NCBI GenBank assembly: GCA_012932295.1
Contig: JAAONU010000002.1
Span: 35,895,521-35,959,520, forward strand
Direction of reading: 5' to 3'
Length of the DNA stretch: 64,000 nucleotides
From: Cyclina sinensis
Lineage: Eukaryota > Mollusca > Bivalvia > Venerida > Veneridae
In this document: one piece after another, positions 9,845-21,828 of the stretch
How the letters are laid out: each line of letters opens with the position of its first letter
Numbering within the stretch: position 1 is the stretch's first letter
The notes under the pieces: generated by a model
What the model saw: the letters and a program-made list of their open reading frames with translations, nothing else
The model's database searches: none
Told to the model about the DNA's origin: nothing
Position numbers and translations under genes: made by a program

Positions 9845-9875
9845 ACTGGAGCATTGCTCAAACCCATGACCCAAA
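9845..9875 (-). repeat. SINE T-arm fragment
   Basis: The minus strand GGGTCATGGGTTTGAGCAAT contains a B-box-like GGTTTGAGCAA (rc of 9854-9864). No A box is visible upstream. It is a partial SINE copy. Confidence 0.35.
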
Positions 9876-10186
9876 ATCATTGAGAAGAAACAGTTTTTTT
9901 GCCCCTCAGCCTAAGTACAATTGTCGATGAAGAAGAGAATTCTTGCCATGATCTCATTAACTTTTCAACCCTTTGATTATTTAAAGAAAAGTTTGCATAA
10001 TTAAAGTATAAATTTTATAGGAATTTATGTTCATTCACATTGTTTCTGAGAGCATGAAATTGTTAAAAGGATACATTAATCCTATAGCTTCTTAAAAGAA
10101 ATTCTGTAAATATTCCTCAAACAAAAAACATGCAGGACCACTAGGCAATCTGTCCTCTTTTCACCAGAAAGTTAAATAAGCCTAGG

Positions 10187-10203
10187 GAGGGAATCGAACC
10201 CTC
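10187..10203 (-). repeat. tRNA T-arm-like hairpin, SINE fragment
   Basis: On the minus strand GAGGG-TTCGATT-CCCTC forms a perfect 5-bp T stem with the canonical TTCGATT loop. The sequence upstream on that strand is T-rich filler with no anticodon arm, so this is a fragment only. Confidence 0.45.
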
Positions 10204-11570
10204 TTACATGATTTTTTTTTCAATATTTTCTAATGAAATTATATAAATTCTTTTGTTATAATTTATAAATTCAAGTACTTTAATTCTTTTCTATTAAATA
10301 GGGTAAACATTAAGTTAATTTTTTAAATATTTTTTACTTTAACTTTATTTTATTTTATTTTATTTCAACTGTAAGTATTTTATTCTTTTCTTTTAGTTGA
10401 TTTTACTTAAGCTGCTTTTATTCTATTGTTTTAGTTTAGTTTAGTTAAGTATAGTGGATTAGTTAAGGTTAAATTTTTATTTTTTACGTTCTGAAAATTA
10501 TTCCAAAATATCCTTATATTAAAGTCAATATGGTCCTAAATTCAAGTACTTTTATTCTTTTCTATTAAACAGAGAAAAAATCAAATTTTTGTAATGTCTG
10601 TTATTTTGATAAGGTTAATTTCATTTTATTTCTCTTGATAGCATTTTATTCTTTTCTTTTAGCTGTTTTTACTTAACCTGCTTTGATTTTAGTGTTTAAG
10701 CTTAATAAAGTTCTTATGTTAATTTTAGTTTTGTTTAAATCTGCTTTTATTCTATTGTTTTAGCTATGTAAAGTTCTTATTCCGTTTTCTGTTTTTGTTT
10801 AGTTCTGTCTAATGTTTTGAGTAATGTAGTGATATAAAGTCATTCGGTCATGACATGACCTAGTTATGCAACAATGATTCAGTTTGATCAGAATGATTTA
10901 AGTCTTATAGTTTAATATTTTGGATGTAGAGAGCAGTAATTGTTTGGCATAATATTATAATTTATTCTTTATTATTGATCAATCTGGTCACACTTACAGA
11001 GTATTTTTTTATCTATTTAGACTTTTAACCTTTAGAGCGGACTTACTAAACATGGCCAAGTTTGCTAAAATTAGATAAAAATGAGTGTAAAAATGTGCGG
11101 CACAATGTGTATTCAAAGACGATCGGTCCATCAGTTTTTGTAAACTTTGATTTTTTTTAACTGTCTGAATAACTGTTTTTTTTTTCTTATTTATTTTTGT
11201 TTAAATCTGCTTTAATTTTATTGCTTTAGTTTAGTTAAGTTCTTGTTGTCTTCTAGTTTAGTTTAGTTAAGTTCTTGTTGTCTTCTAGTTTAGTTTAGTA
11301 TATTGGTTTAGTAAAAAAAGTTTAAAATTTTAGTTTTTAATGTTCTGAAATTAACCCCAAAACAGTCCTTAATGGTTCTTAAGCTTAAATGGTCTTTCAA
11401 CATGAGCCAAATCAGTCCTTAATATTAAGTAATAAAGGTCCTTAAAAACAACCTAAAACAGTTCTTAAACATAAGCCAAGAATGTCTTTGAAGCCACAAC
11501 ATCCCATCAGTCTATTAATGCAAGTCCTTAAACTGAAGCTCTTCCTTAAAATGAATGAATAAATGAATGA
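10204..11570. repeat. T-rich low-complexity region with 32-bp tandem copies
   Basis: The plus strand is strongly T-biased, with repeated TTTTATT, TTTAGTTTAGTTAAG and CTTTTCTATTAAA phrases. A clear 32-bp tandem unit (TTAAGTTCTTGTTGTCTTCT plus AGTTTAG) occupies about 11,231-11,295. From 11,341 to 11,560 the phrase AGTCCTTAA/AGTTCTTAA recurs, resembling the start of family C further right. No gene is supported. Confidence 0.6.
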
Positions 11571-11574
11571 TTAT

Positions 11575-13090
11575 CATGACAAGACCAGTGGCAGAAGACT
11601 AGGGCTTAGATTGTAAAATTATGCAAGAGGACAGAGACAGAGAAAACTTTGGCTTGGTCAGAATTTCCTTCATGGGTAAGAGGCAGATGTTGAAAGTGAA
11701 GTGGGATTTAAAATGCGATGCAGTCAATTTATAAATACATGAAATTTAATGTAGACCTTGCACTAGGGAAGGTAATTCAATTTAGGAATTGTGGGTGGTC
11801 ACTATTTTCATTTTAAAAGTGTTTTGTTGATCGGTGATGACCAGGGCTGGGGAAATGCTTGATATGAAATGTGTTCTAAGAGGATGCAGACCTTGTAGGA
11901 GATATTGGTTCAAATATGCTGTAAATTACAATGTAAAATGTGTTTGGTCAATTTGGTGGATAGACAGGGCTATGGAAACTAATGTTTGGTTTGAAGAGTG
12001 AGGGAAGGCAAAGTCAATTTGCAAGTAAAATGTTGTTCAGGGTAGGAAGAGATAAATAATGGTTTGTGTGAAATTTGTTTAATGATCCTGGGGCATTATA
12101 GGTTGGTGGGGCTTATACTGCTGAACTGTGTTTATCTGTGCCTTGTGAATTAGGGAAAGAGTAGGATAGTATGCTGGTAATGTTTAGGGAGATGGAAAGA
12201 GTTCTAAATCAGAATGTGACATATGCAGATTGGCAAAGGAGATGTGGATGAGGATAGTATGACATAATGTTCAGTGTAAAATATGTTCTGTGGATCAGGT
12301 GAAGACGTGGGCTGGGATAGAGTTGGAGGGTAAATGTGATGTCTGAAGTAGGAATGTAGGGTTTAGGGAGGATACTGGTAATGTTTAGGGTGTATGTGTG
12401 TGTGTGTGTGTGGGGGGGGGGGGGGAATCTTCTGAATGTAATGTGAGCTTTGTGATTCATGGGAAGCAGGTTTGGGAGATAAAGGTATTGTTATGGGAGA
12501 GGTACAGGGAGGAGGCATAAATCTGAATGTGAAAATGTGAATTGTGCTATTATTGGATCAGGGAGAGACTTGAGTGAGTATGGTTGATAGCCCATATTTT
12601 ATGTGTGCTTCATGAATTGTGGAAGCATGGTTAGGAGAGGATACTGGTAATGTTTTGTGGGTGTGTGTGCTTGGGGGGTGGAGGGTACTTTGAATGTAAT
12701 ATGACTAGATTGTGCATTGTGAATAAGGAAGGCAGGGTGATGTAGGTTGTGCTTTGGTAGATGCTTGGAGGAGGCATAAATTTGAATGTAACATGTGCTG
12801 TGTATAATTAAGGGTTGAGAAAAGATTAGGGTGTGTATGTGTGTGTGTGCGTGCATGCAAAGTGGGGGAGAGATAAATCTGAATGTGACATATGCACTGT
12901 GGATAATTAAGGTGGTGTTGAGAGGATATTGGTAATGATAACTGTTTAATATGCTTTTGTGGACCTGGTAAAGACCAGGGGGTGGGTCAAGTCTTGTGGG
13001 TCAATTTGAATGTAAAATGTGCTTTGTGAATCAGGAATGGAGCAGTAGGGGACATATTGGTAATATTTAAGGAGGTAAAACTATTAAACT
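11575..13090 (+). repeat. Degenerate GT/G-rich tandem repeat with (GT)n and poly(G)
   Basis: Phrases such as ATACTGGTAATGTTTAGGG, AATGTAAAATGTGCTTTGTG and GAATCAGG recur at irregular 120-285-bp spacing (12,175; 12,377; 12,646; 12,931; 13,049). The block contains a (GT)n run followed by about 14 G at about 12,391-12,425 and another (GT)n at about 12,831-12,850. The copies are old and indel-rich. No coding capacity beyond repeat artefacts. Confidence 0.65.
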
Positions 13091-14330
13091 GTGTTAACAG
13101 GTAATACAGCATACAACTAGAGAATGGGTACCAAAAGGCAGTTGTGAAGTTTCAGAAGAAGTGATTTTCATTTTAATAGTTTTTTCATCATGTTTTAAAC
13201 ACAGGTCATTATCACAAATATCAAAGCCAAAAGGCAGTCATAAAACTTCAAAATTAAATTAATTTCAATATAATTACTTTCGAAACAATTTTACCTCTTA
13301 AAGTTATAACATCATAAATTCAGTTAAGCATTACTGCTAAAGAAAACACCAGTCTTGTTCAGAAGTAGTAGAAAAGCCAAAAGGCCGTCAACGTCGGACT
13401 GTCATTTCACAGTCATATTTTAAAGATCACAATGTAAGTTTATATGTCATTTTGTCAAATATTACAAAACATTTTAAAGCTTATGGTACAATTCTATTTT
13501 TAGTAATTTTGAACAATTATATTACAATGTCATGTCACTAACACTAAAGTTACATTTATTGCTCATCCCAGCTATGTGCTTCCTCATTTCTATTTATACA
13601 ATATTTATACCCAAACAGCTACAATGACATACATACATACATCATTGTCATGGAAAATGAAGGTCATTTTTTATAAAAATCAAAGCCACATGGCAGTTGT
13701 GAAGTTTCAAGAAGTATTAATCACTTAAAGACTATTACTTTTAAAACACTTGACCCTACTTACCAATACCTTAGCTCATTGGGTGGGTATAGACTGCTGC
13801 TAAATGTTGTCATTAGTTTGAAACCATTATTCAGACAGTGCTATGCTTTCTATGCTTTCACATTGATATGTTCTACTAGTCTTCAGCATTTGGTTTTAAG
13901 ATCTATCCAGACTTGATGTAGCTCACTGGAGATTATCTTCTCTAAATACTTTTGTGATAACTTTGTTAGAGAATCCATAACCCTTACCTTTAATACTGAC
14001 ATAAGGCAACTATTTAAGTAACATATTAGAATGAGCTAGTGACTATCATATAAATTTAAAATGAAGAATCAATATAGAATTGTTCTGACCAACTAGAACA
14101 AGGTCCAGACAGGCTATACAGTCATGCTATCAAATAAAATAGATTTTTATCACACTTCGTACTTAACATAATCATGGAAACATATAGTCAAGCCATAATC
14201 CTGCAAATCAAATTATTACAACACTGTTCAGGCCATGTATCCCATTAATCATATCCCATTAATTGTATTCCATCATTTGTATCCCATTAATCTTGAATTT
14301 AATTTTACTTGTTATAAACTCTGATATTTA
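13091..14330. repeat. Degenerate AT-rich repeats leading into family D
   Basis: AAAGGCAGTTGTGAAGTTTC and variants recur near 13,135, 13,231 and 13,688. ATCCCATTAAT recurs three to four times at 14,235-14,292. D-like phrases (GCCATAATCCTGCAAATCA) appear from about 14,190. No gene is seen. Confidence 0.5.
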
Positions 14331-16230
14331 CGAAATAAGTTTGATAACATTTCCGAGATTTACATAGGCAATGCATACCAGTTAAATTTATTGTAGCTCA
14401 TATTTTCACATGTTTATAAATAGTTATCATAATAGTGGAAACTGGAAACTATAACCCTGAGAATCAAAATTATATGAGACAACTGTACAAGCTCATTATG
14501 TTTTCTGCATATTTTTCCATGAACACCATACACTCAGAAACACAAAAAGTTCTTGCTAGAAACATGATTTCAGTAAGGAACTATAACTCTCACATTTGAA
14601 TTTTACTAATTTAAGACCATAAAAAGTCAGCTTATTTTACTTCTAAGTATTGAATTTAAACCATATCTTGAATTTGAATGATATAAATAAGAAATGTTTT
14701 GACCTTTTACTCTTAATTTCATACAGGCTACACATAACAATCATATAATAAAACTTGTTTTAAAACCATATCTGAATTTAAATTGACCTATTACAAAATG
14801 ATGACATCGGATGGAAGTATAATGATATAAAACTATATTATTAGGCAGGCAGATTTTATTTTATGTTTTACGCCAGTTAGACTTATTGCAGCTCATACTT
14901 TCACATACTCATAGAAAAGTATTTCAATAAGGGAAACTATAACCCTGCAAATCATAATGACATTAGACAAACATTAACACAAATTTAATACACTTTGAAC
15001 AACAGAAAGGCAGAATGTTCTTGCTAGAAACATGATTTCAGTAAGGAAACAACTCTCACTTTTACATCATATTGATTCAAGACTACAAATAAGGCAGTAT
15101 ATTTTACTTTCTAGAGAAATTTATTCAGATTTTCTGTCTTGAAATTAAATTATACAAAAAGAAGTATTTTAACCTTTTACTACTTATTTCTGACCTGTTG
15201 TAAATTGATAAAGACAGAAGGCAGTAGAATTACCTTATACTTTAAGACAATAAGATATATTGCTGCTAAAACTTTCACATATTCATAGAAAAATATGTTA
15301 ACAGTGGCAACCATAACTCTTCCATTCATATAATGTAATTGTATAGATGTTTTCATTGTACTGAATTATTTATCATATTCTAAAATGATGATAGAAATGT
15401 TAAATATTATGAACTTTTGCTCTAGTTTATGAGAGGCAGCATATTATATTATCCTTGTAAGCCCATTCAGTGTACTTGGGCATATTCATGGGAAACATGT
15501 TACTATAGTTGAAACCCTAACCTTGCCAGTTATACTGGCATAAGGAAACTGTTAAGCTCACAGACACAGGGTTTCTCTTCTTTGCATAGATATCCCATAT
15601 ATTAATTCTCTGAATAACAGAAAAGCAAGATGTTGCTGCAAGAAACTGTATTTCATTCAAAAACCATTACTCTTAACTGTAAAAAATACCGACTTAAGAC
15701 AATTCTGGCAATACATTTTTTACTTTAGGTATTCATTCAGATTTTCTTTCTTGAACTTAAAGGTGATCACCCAAAATTATCAGATTTAGTGCTGCTAGCA
15801 TTAATATGCTTACATTAATATGAAAATGTCTTAACCATGACCCTGCAAGACATACAATGTCTCTTATTGTACATATTACCCTGAAATGATGGTAACCTAA
15901 TAAAGTATGGCACCTTTTCTATTTAATTTAAGACAGGTAGCACATAGCATTTTCAGACAGGTTACTGATACAAATCTTTTTAAAAGAAGTTTATAATCTA
16001 TACACCTCTACAATCCTATTCACAGCAAGAAACTTTTTTGTAAAGAGAACTATAATATATATATACATGTATACAGAAAACCACAACTCCGTCATTCTTT
16101 CCAGACAAAATGCTGTCTGTTTAAAATATACATTTAAATGAAATTAGTATTGCTTAGATCTGTTACCTGAATTTTCCTGCGGACAATATATTACAGTTAC
16201 ATTAATAAAATCTAGATAATTTCACTAACT
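14331..16230 (+). repeat. Tandem-repeat family D, copy 1 (compact, degenerate)
   Basis: Diverged units share GTGGAAACTGGAAAC, CATAACCCTG, TGCTAGAAACATGATTTCAG, CAGCTCATACTTTCACATA and TTTGACCTTTTACTC. Most of these phrases are monomer landmarks of the large array at 21.8-41.7 kb. Anchors at 14,331, 14,435 and 14,554 correspond to 21,829, 21,930 and 22,060, an offset of about 7.5 kb. Confidence 0.8.
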
Positions 16231-19230
16231 TACACATTTTCAACTGGCAAAAGTCTTAAGCAAGTGAAGGGAGTAATGAAAGTGCATGCAGTGCAGAGGG
16301 AATGTGATGTTTATGACTTTTTACCATTTGAAAACTTCAAACAGTTACTATAAAACCTTAACAATTACTTGTTTTGAAAATATTGTCCGAGGTCAAATCA
16401 GTCCTTAACCTGAATCAATATCACCTGCTTATCTGAAACTTTACCCAAATTTTTGGTTAGAAATTCTGTTAAACAGACCTTAATATAGATATTTGAATCT
16501 GTTATTGTTAACTTATTTTTAATGGAAACAGGTTGCAAAGCAGCCCTAATAAACATAATTTTAACCTGTCCAGCTAACATTAAGTTTACATAGGAGCTGA
16601 TCTTAATATGAATCACTTACACCTGTCAAATTTAAGTCTTAATAGGAATTGATTACCAGATATATACTATATTCTCAAAGATCTTAAATACATCATCTTA
16701 ACCTTTAGTTTTGAATCATTTAGTAAGTTAATGTCAGAAACAAGCTGCCGAATTGTTCCATTCTGTATGAGCTGTCATTAAGATCTTATAAGATTAACAC
16801 CTAAACAAACATTACCAAACTTTTGGTCAGAGACAGTCCTTAAACTATTTCAAATTTCACCCTTTTATAAGAATCTTATGGTCAGAAATACTGCCAAACA
16901 GTCCTAAAACATGAAAAAACTAAACTTATCTATCTGTAACTATACCTCAGTATTGAAATAAAAGAGTTACCAGAATATAACAGAACTTTATATACATCAG
17001 TCTTAAATAAAAAGAAAGACAGACATTTAGTATAATAATATAAATCTGTCTCTTTACATTTCATGTCAGTTATGGTCAGAAATGCTGCCAAACAGTTCTC
17101 AACAGGAATCACCTAAACATGTCCACCTAACTTTAGTAAGAAATAACAAAATGAATGGAAAACAGACATTTAAAAGAATATTCTATACCTGCCTATCTTT
17201 ATCTTAATTTTCATATAAAATGCTGCCAAGCAGTTCTTAACAGGAATCACTTAAACATGCATATCTGAGTCTTTCAGTAAGTTTAAGTCAGAAATGAGCT
17301 GCAGAACAGACATTTATTAAAATATTACAAATCTGCCTATCTGTATATTTATCTTAATTTTACTCAGAAATGCTGGTAAACAGTTCTTAATAAGAATCAC
17401 TTAAACATGCTTATCTACATCCTACATCATTAAGTTAGTTAAAGTCAGGAATCAGCTGCAGAACAGACATTTACTTGATTATTTTAATCTGCCTATTTGT
17501 ATCTTTATCCTAATTTCTTAACAGGAATTTCCTTAAGATGCTTTACTGAAGTTTTAATTAAGTTTAAGTCAGAAATGGGCTGCAGAACAGACATTTATTA
17601 AAATATTACAAATCTGCCTATCTGTATATTTATCTTAATTTTACTCAGAAATGCTGGTAAACAGTTCTTAACAAGAATCACTTAAACATGCTTATCTAAA
17701 TCATTAAGTAAGTTTAAGCAAGGAATCAGCTGCAAAACAGACATTTATTAGAATAATTTAATCTATCTGTATCTTTATCCTAATTTCTTAACAGGTACCA
17801 CCTTAACAGGCTTTACTGAATCAAGTCAGAAATGGGCTGCAAAACAGACATTTATTGGAATAATACAAATCTGCCTATCTGAATTTGTATCTTAATTCTG
17901 GTAAGAAATGCAGCCAAACAGTCATGCTTATCTGAGTCTTTAAGTTTATGTCAGAAATGAGCTGCAGAACAGACATTTATTTGAATAGTATATATCTGCC
18001 TACCTGAATCTTAATCTTATTTTTTTCATAAGATATGCACCTTAACAGCTCCAAACAGGCTTAAGTGGACCTTTAAGTTTTGATAAACAGAAATGGTGAG
18101 CAGAACAGACATTTTTATAAATAACATATACCTGCTAATCTAATCCTTTTTTCTCTGTTATAGTCAGAAATGCTGTCATTATTCAGTCCTTACAAGTTTT
18201 AAATTGGATGCAATTTATACATTTATCAGAAGAACAAAAATCTGCCAATCAGTATCTTTGTCCTAATTTTGGTCAGAAATGCTGCAGTTCTTTACAGGAA
18301 TCACTTTAATATGCTTATTTGATCCTGGAAGTAAGAAATAATCATAAATATTTTGTTGCAGAACAGATATTTATTAGAATATTATAAATCTGCTATCCGT
18401 ATCTTACTCAATTTTGGTCAGATATACTACCAAACAGGAATCACCTTAACCTGCTTTACCAAATCTTTAAGTAAGGGGCTGCAAAACACACATTTAATAG
18501 AACAACATAAATCTGCCTAGCTGTATCTTTACCTTATTTTTGGTCAGAAATGTTGCCTAACAGTTCTTTACAGGAATCACTTAAACCTGCTTTACTGAAT
18601 CTTTAAGTAAATATTAGTCAGAAATGGGCTGCAAAACAGACATTTGTTAGAATAATGAGAATCTACCTATCTGTATCTTTACCTTAATTTTGGTCAGAAA
18701 TGTTGCAAAACAGTTCTTTACCAGAATCACTTAAACATGCTTATCTGAATCATTTATTAAGTCTAATTCAGAAATGAGCTGCAGAACAGACACTTATTAG
18801 AATAATTTATATCTGCCTATCTGAACCTGTATCTAAATTTTGGTCAGAAATGCTGCCAAACAGTCCATAACATAAATAACCCTATTTTGCATCACAAACA
18901 GGTCACCTATCTTGTTATCGTCAGCAAAAAGCTTACAAACACAGTCCCTATGTGATACAACTAAACCACCTATCTGAAACATGGCTTTAGGTGTTCATAA
19001 GAAATGCTGCCAAATACATTAACTTGTATTACCTTACCATAACTTGTTTACATGAATCTTTAAATTAGTTCTTACCAGAAATGAGCAACAAAACTCCACA
19101 GCATGACTTTTCTCAGCCTGCCAGACACATGACCTGATGTTTGTTCAGAAATGCTGCCAAATAGTCCTTAACACGAATAACTTTAACCTGCCTATATGAA
19201 TGTACCATAATTTGTATCATAATCTATTAA
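16231..19230 (+). repeat. Tandem-repeat family C, copy 1
   Basis: A conserved leader (CAACTGGCAAAAGTCTTA, GAAGGGAGTA, GCATGCAGTGCAGAGGGAA at 16,240-16,302) opens the block. Then follow about 20 or more units of roughly 105-155 bp. Each unit has TTTTGGTCAGAAATGCTGCC, AACAGTTCTTAACAGGAATC, TTTAAGTAAGTTTAAGTCAG, GAGCTGCAGAACAGACATTT and AAATCTGCCTATCTGTATC. No frame is conserved between units. Confidence 0.85.
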
Positions 19231-19775
19231 TAACCTATTCCTATCATGTGTTGGCAAGTGTGATATTACTCTTTAATTAAATGATGTTGAGATAATGAAA
19301 AAGAACACAAGAACTATTAATGGGTGTGTCATGTAATTAGGAGAGCTCCAGGTAACTACTCCTAATATTTTAGAAATAAGTAAATCATGTAACAGGTGAG
19401 GGATGACTGTCATGATTATGGAGGATTCAGATTACTAACCTTATGTTTTGAGATGAAGAAAAAGGATAGAGTGGGATAAGTGATAGATGTGTCATTTGTT
19501 TGAGAGTAAATTCAGGTTACTACAGTCATGTTTTGAGATGAGGAGAAGGGTTACAATGGAATAGGTAATGGGTGTGTCATGTGTTTGGGAGTAGATTAGG
19601 ATTACTTCCCTACTGTTTTGAGATGAAGTAGGAGATACAATTTGACATGTGATGGGTGTTATAAATGTTTGGGGTAGATTCTCTAGTGGTTTGAGATGAG
19701 GAGAAGGTTACAGTGGAACAGGTGATGGGTGTGTTTGGGGTAGATTCCAGATTACTACCTTTATGTAAAATGACA
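19231..19775 (+). repeat. Tandem-repeat family G, about 83-bp units
   Basis: Units contain GATGGGTGTGTCATGTGTTT, GGGAGTAGATT and GTTTTGAGATGAGGAGAAGG and repeat at about 19,318, 19,400, 19,485, 19,568, 19,651 and 19,723. In copy 2 of the macro-duplication only one residual unit remains (about 47,369-47,400). Confidence 0.7.
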
Positions 19776-21828
19776 GGACCTATAATAAGCTAAGTGCTGC
19801 AACATGTAAGTGAGTGTCTTTCTGCCTTGTAGAAGGAAGAGCTTCTCTTATACAAAAAAAAACTTTTTGAAAACACACCAACCTACAAAAATGTGTAAAT
19901 AAAGGTAACTAACAAGGTAAAGATTACATCTCTTAACTAATAAACTATACATTTCAGACAAATGCAAAGACATGTCCTTATAAATGGTACTAAACTTTGA
20001 GTTAAAAAACTATGAATTAAAGATACAATCACAGAATTTATATTAAAGAGAAAAACATGATACAGATTATCAGTTTACGAGGAACATAAAAAGGTTATTA
20101 TTTCATTAAAATACAGTTATGTAGCATGACAATTACACAAGGTTCAGATTAAGTCTTTGAATAAACCAAATAATGTTTTAATTCATCCAAACACAAGGGA
20201 TGGAACATGGTTTTTAAAACATGGGAGTACTATTAACATCACAAACAAGATGAATTGAAAACACAATGTCTTACAAAATTTTAAATGAAGATTTGAAATT
20301 TAAAGTTATAGAAACTCAATACAAGTAAGTTTGAAAAATAAAATACTGATCCTAAATCATACACTTTAGAGACATGCACAGAACATTGTTAAATATAGTA
20401 ATGATTATCAAATCAAGAAACCTGGCATGGAAACACAATGCAATATCAGTTGATTTAAAAACACTAACTAATATAATACATTTCAGACACTAGCAGAGAA
20501 CACATTCTTGAAAACAGTACAGAATATTAAAGTATGAAACATGACATGGACCATGAAATAAAGTACACTGTAAGGAATATGCATGGTACATACAAAATAA
20601 TGTTAGAGATATTTACAAAGATCATAGTTTACTATTAAAAAATGCAGTATCATTTAAACTAAATTACACATGGCATGGACCATGTTTTTAAATACACTGG
20701 TAGAAATGATGATATAAAATCAAAAGTTTTAAAAAAAAAATAACAATCAGTTATTTAAAAAAAATGCTGATCTTAAATTATTCAGTTAAGAAACTGCATA
20801 AAGTATGTCTATCAACATAGTGAAGAATATTTGAAGTGAATAACTTTGATAGTTTCTGAGAAAAGGACCTTAACAAAAACGTTAACCAATGCCAATGCTG
20901 ACAAGAGGGTCACGACAATAGCTCCAACTTTTTTCTTTGAAAAGTGGAGCTTAAAAAAAGCACATAAATATTTTAAATGATACCATATGAGATTAGTTGT
21001 TTTTAGAAACACAATTACAGACATGCAGAGATCCTTTCTTTAAACACAAACCATAATATTGAATTAAGGAGTATGGCACAGACAAAGTACCTAAAATACA
21101 CTGTAAAATACATATTTAGAAGTAACCACAGTGCAGCTAATTAATTTAAGGTACAGACACAAAGCTCAAAAAATTAGAAACAGTGCAACATAATATAACT
21201 TTAAACAGACTAAATAGATTAAGACTTTAAATAACAAACATCACAATATTCTTGACCATGCCTAAAAAAACAATGCATGTATTACTTTTACAAACAAGGA
21301 ATACTGAAAATGCAGTACCAATTAAGATTTAAATGATATTCCATTCAGTTATTTATAAAAAACACAGACCTTAGATTATACACTGTAGGAACATGCACAG
21401 AACATCATCTATAAACATGGTAAGGAATATTGAAAATACAATGAAACATGTTTAAAGGTGCACATGATGCAGTTAATTAATAAAGTACAAACACAAACCT
21501 AATAAATTAAGAAACACAGTAACATAATACAAAACTGAACAGACTAAATTGATTAAGTCTTAAAAATACAAACACTACAATATTCATTGATAGAACCACA
21601 TGGCATGGACCATGCTTTGAAAAATGGTAGAATTACATGAAGGTATGTTGAAAAATACTGTGTAAATTAAGATATACATGATGATATAAAATCCAAAGTT
21701 TAAGGAACAAAATATCCATCAGTTTAGAAAGACAGTAACATAATACTGAATTGCACAGACAATACAGATTATTTATAGTGATTAAAAAAACTGAGTTATT
21801 CTGAATTTATCTTGACCTGTTGTAAAAT
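19776..21828 (+). repeat. Tandem-repeat family E, copy 1
   Basis: The block begins GGACCTATAATAAGCTAAGT at 19,776 and holds degenerate units with GAACATGCACAGAACAT, CACATGGCATGGACCATG, CATAATACAAAACTG and ACAGACTAAATAGATTAAG. It is interrupted near 20,830-20,955 by the tail of an unrelated hairpin-ended element. A paralogous block follows 47,412. Confidence 0.75.
20825..20960 (+). mobile_element. Tail of a hairpin-ended dispersed element inside family E
   Basis: CTTTGATAGTTTCTGAGAAA, ACGTTAACCAATGCC and GGGTCACGACAATAG match the tail at 61,325-61,405. The end is a stem AGCTCCA/TGGAGCT around a T-rich loop, then an A-run. The corresponding place in copy 2 (near 48.5 kb) lacks it. Confidence 0.65.

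Noticed and set aside
8378..10203. Functional tRNA genes
   Set aside because: Boxes are present but acceptor and anticodon stems do not pair; SINE relics.
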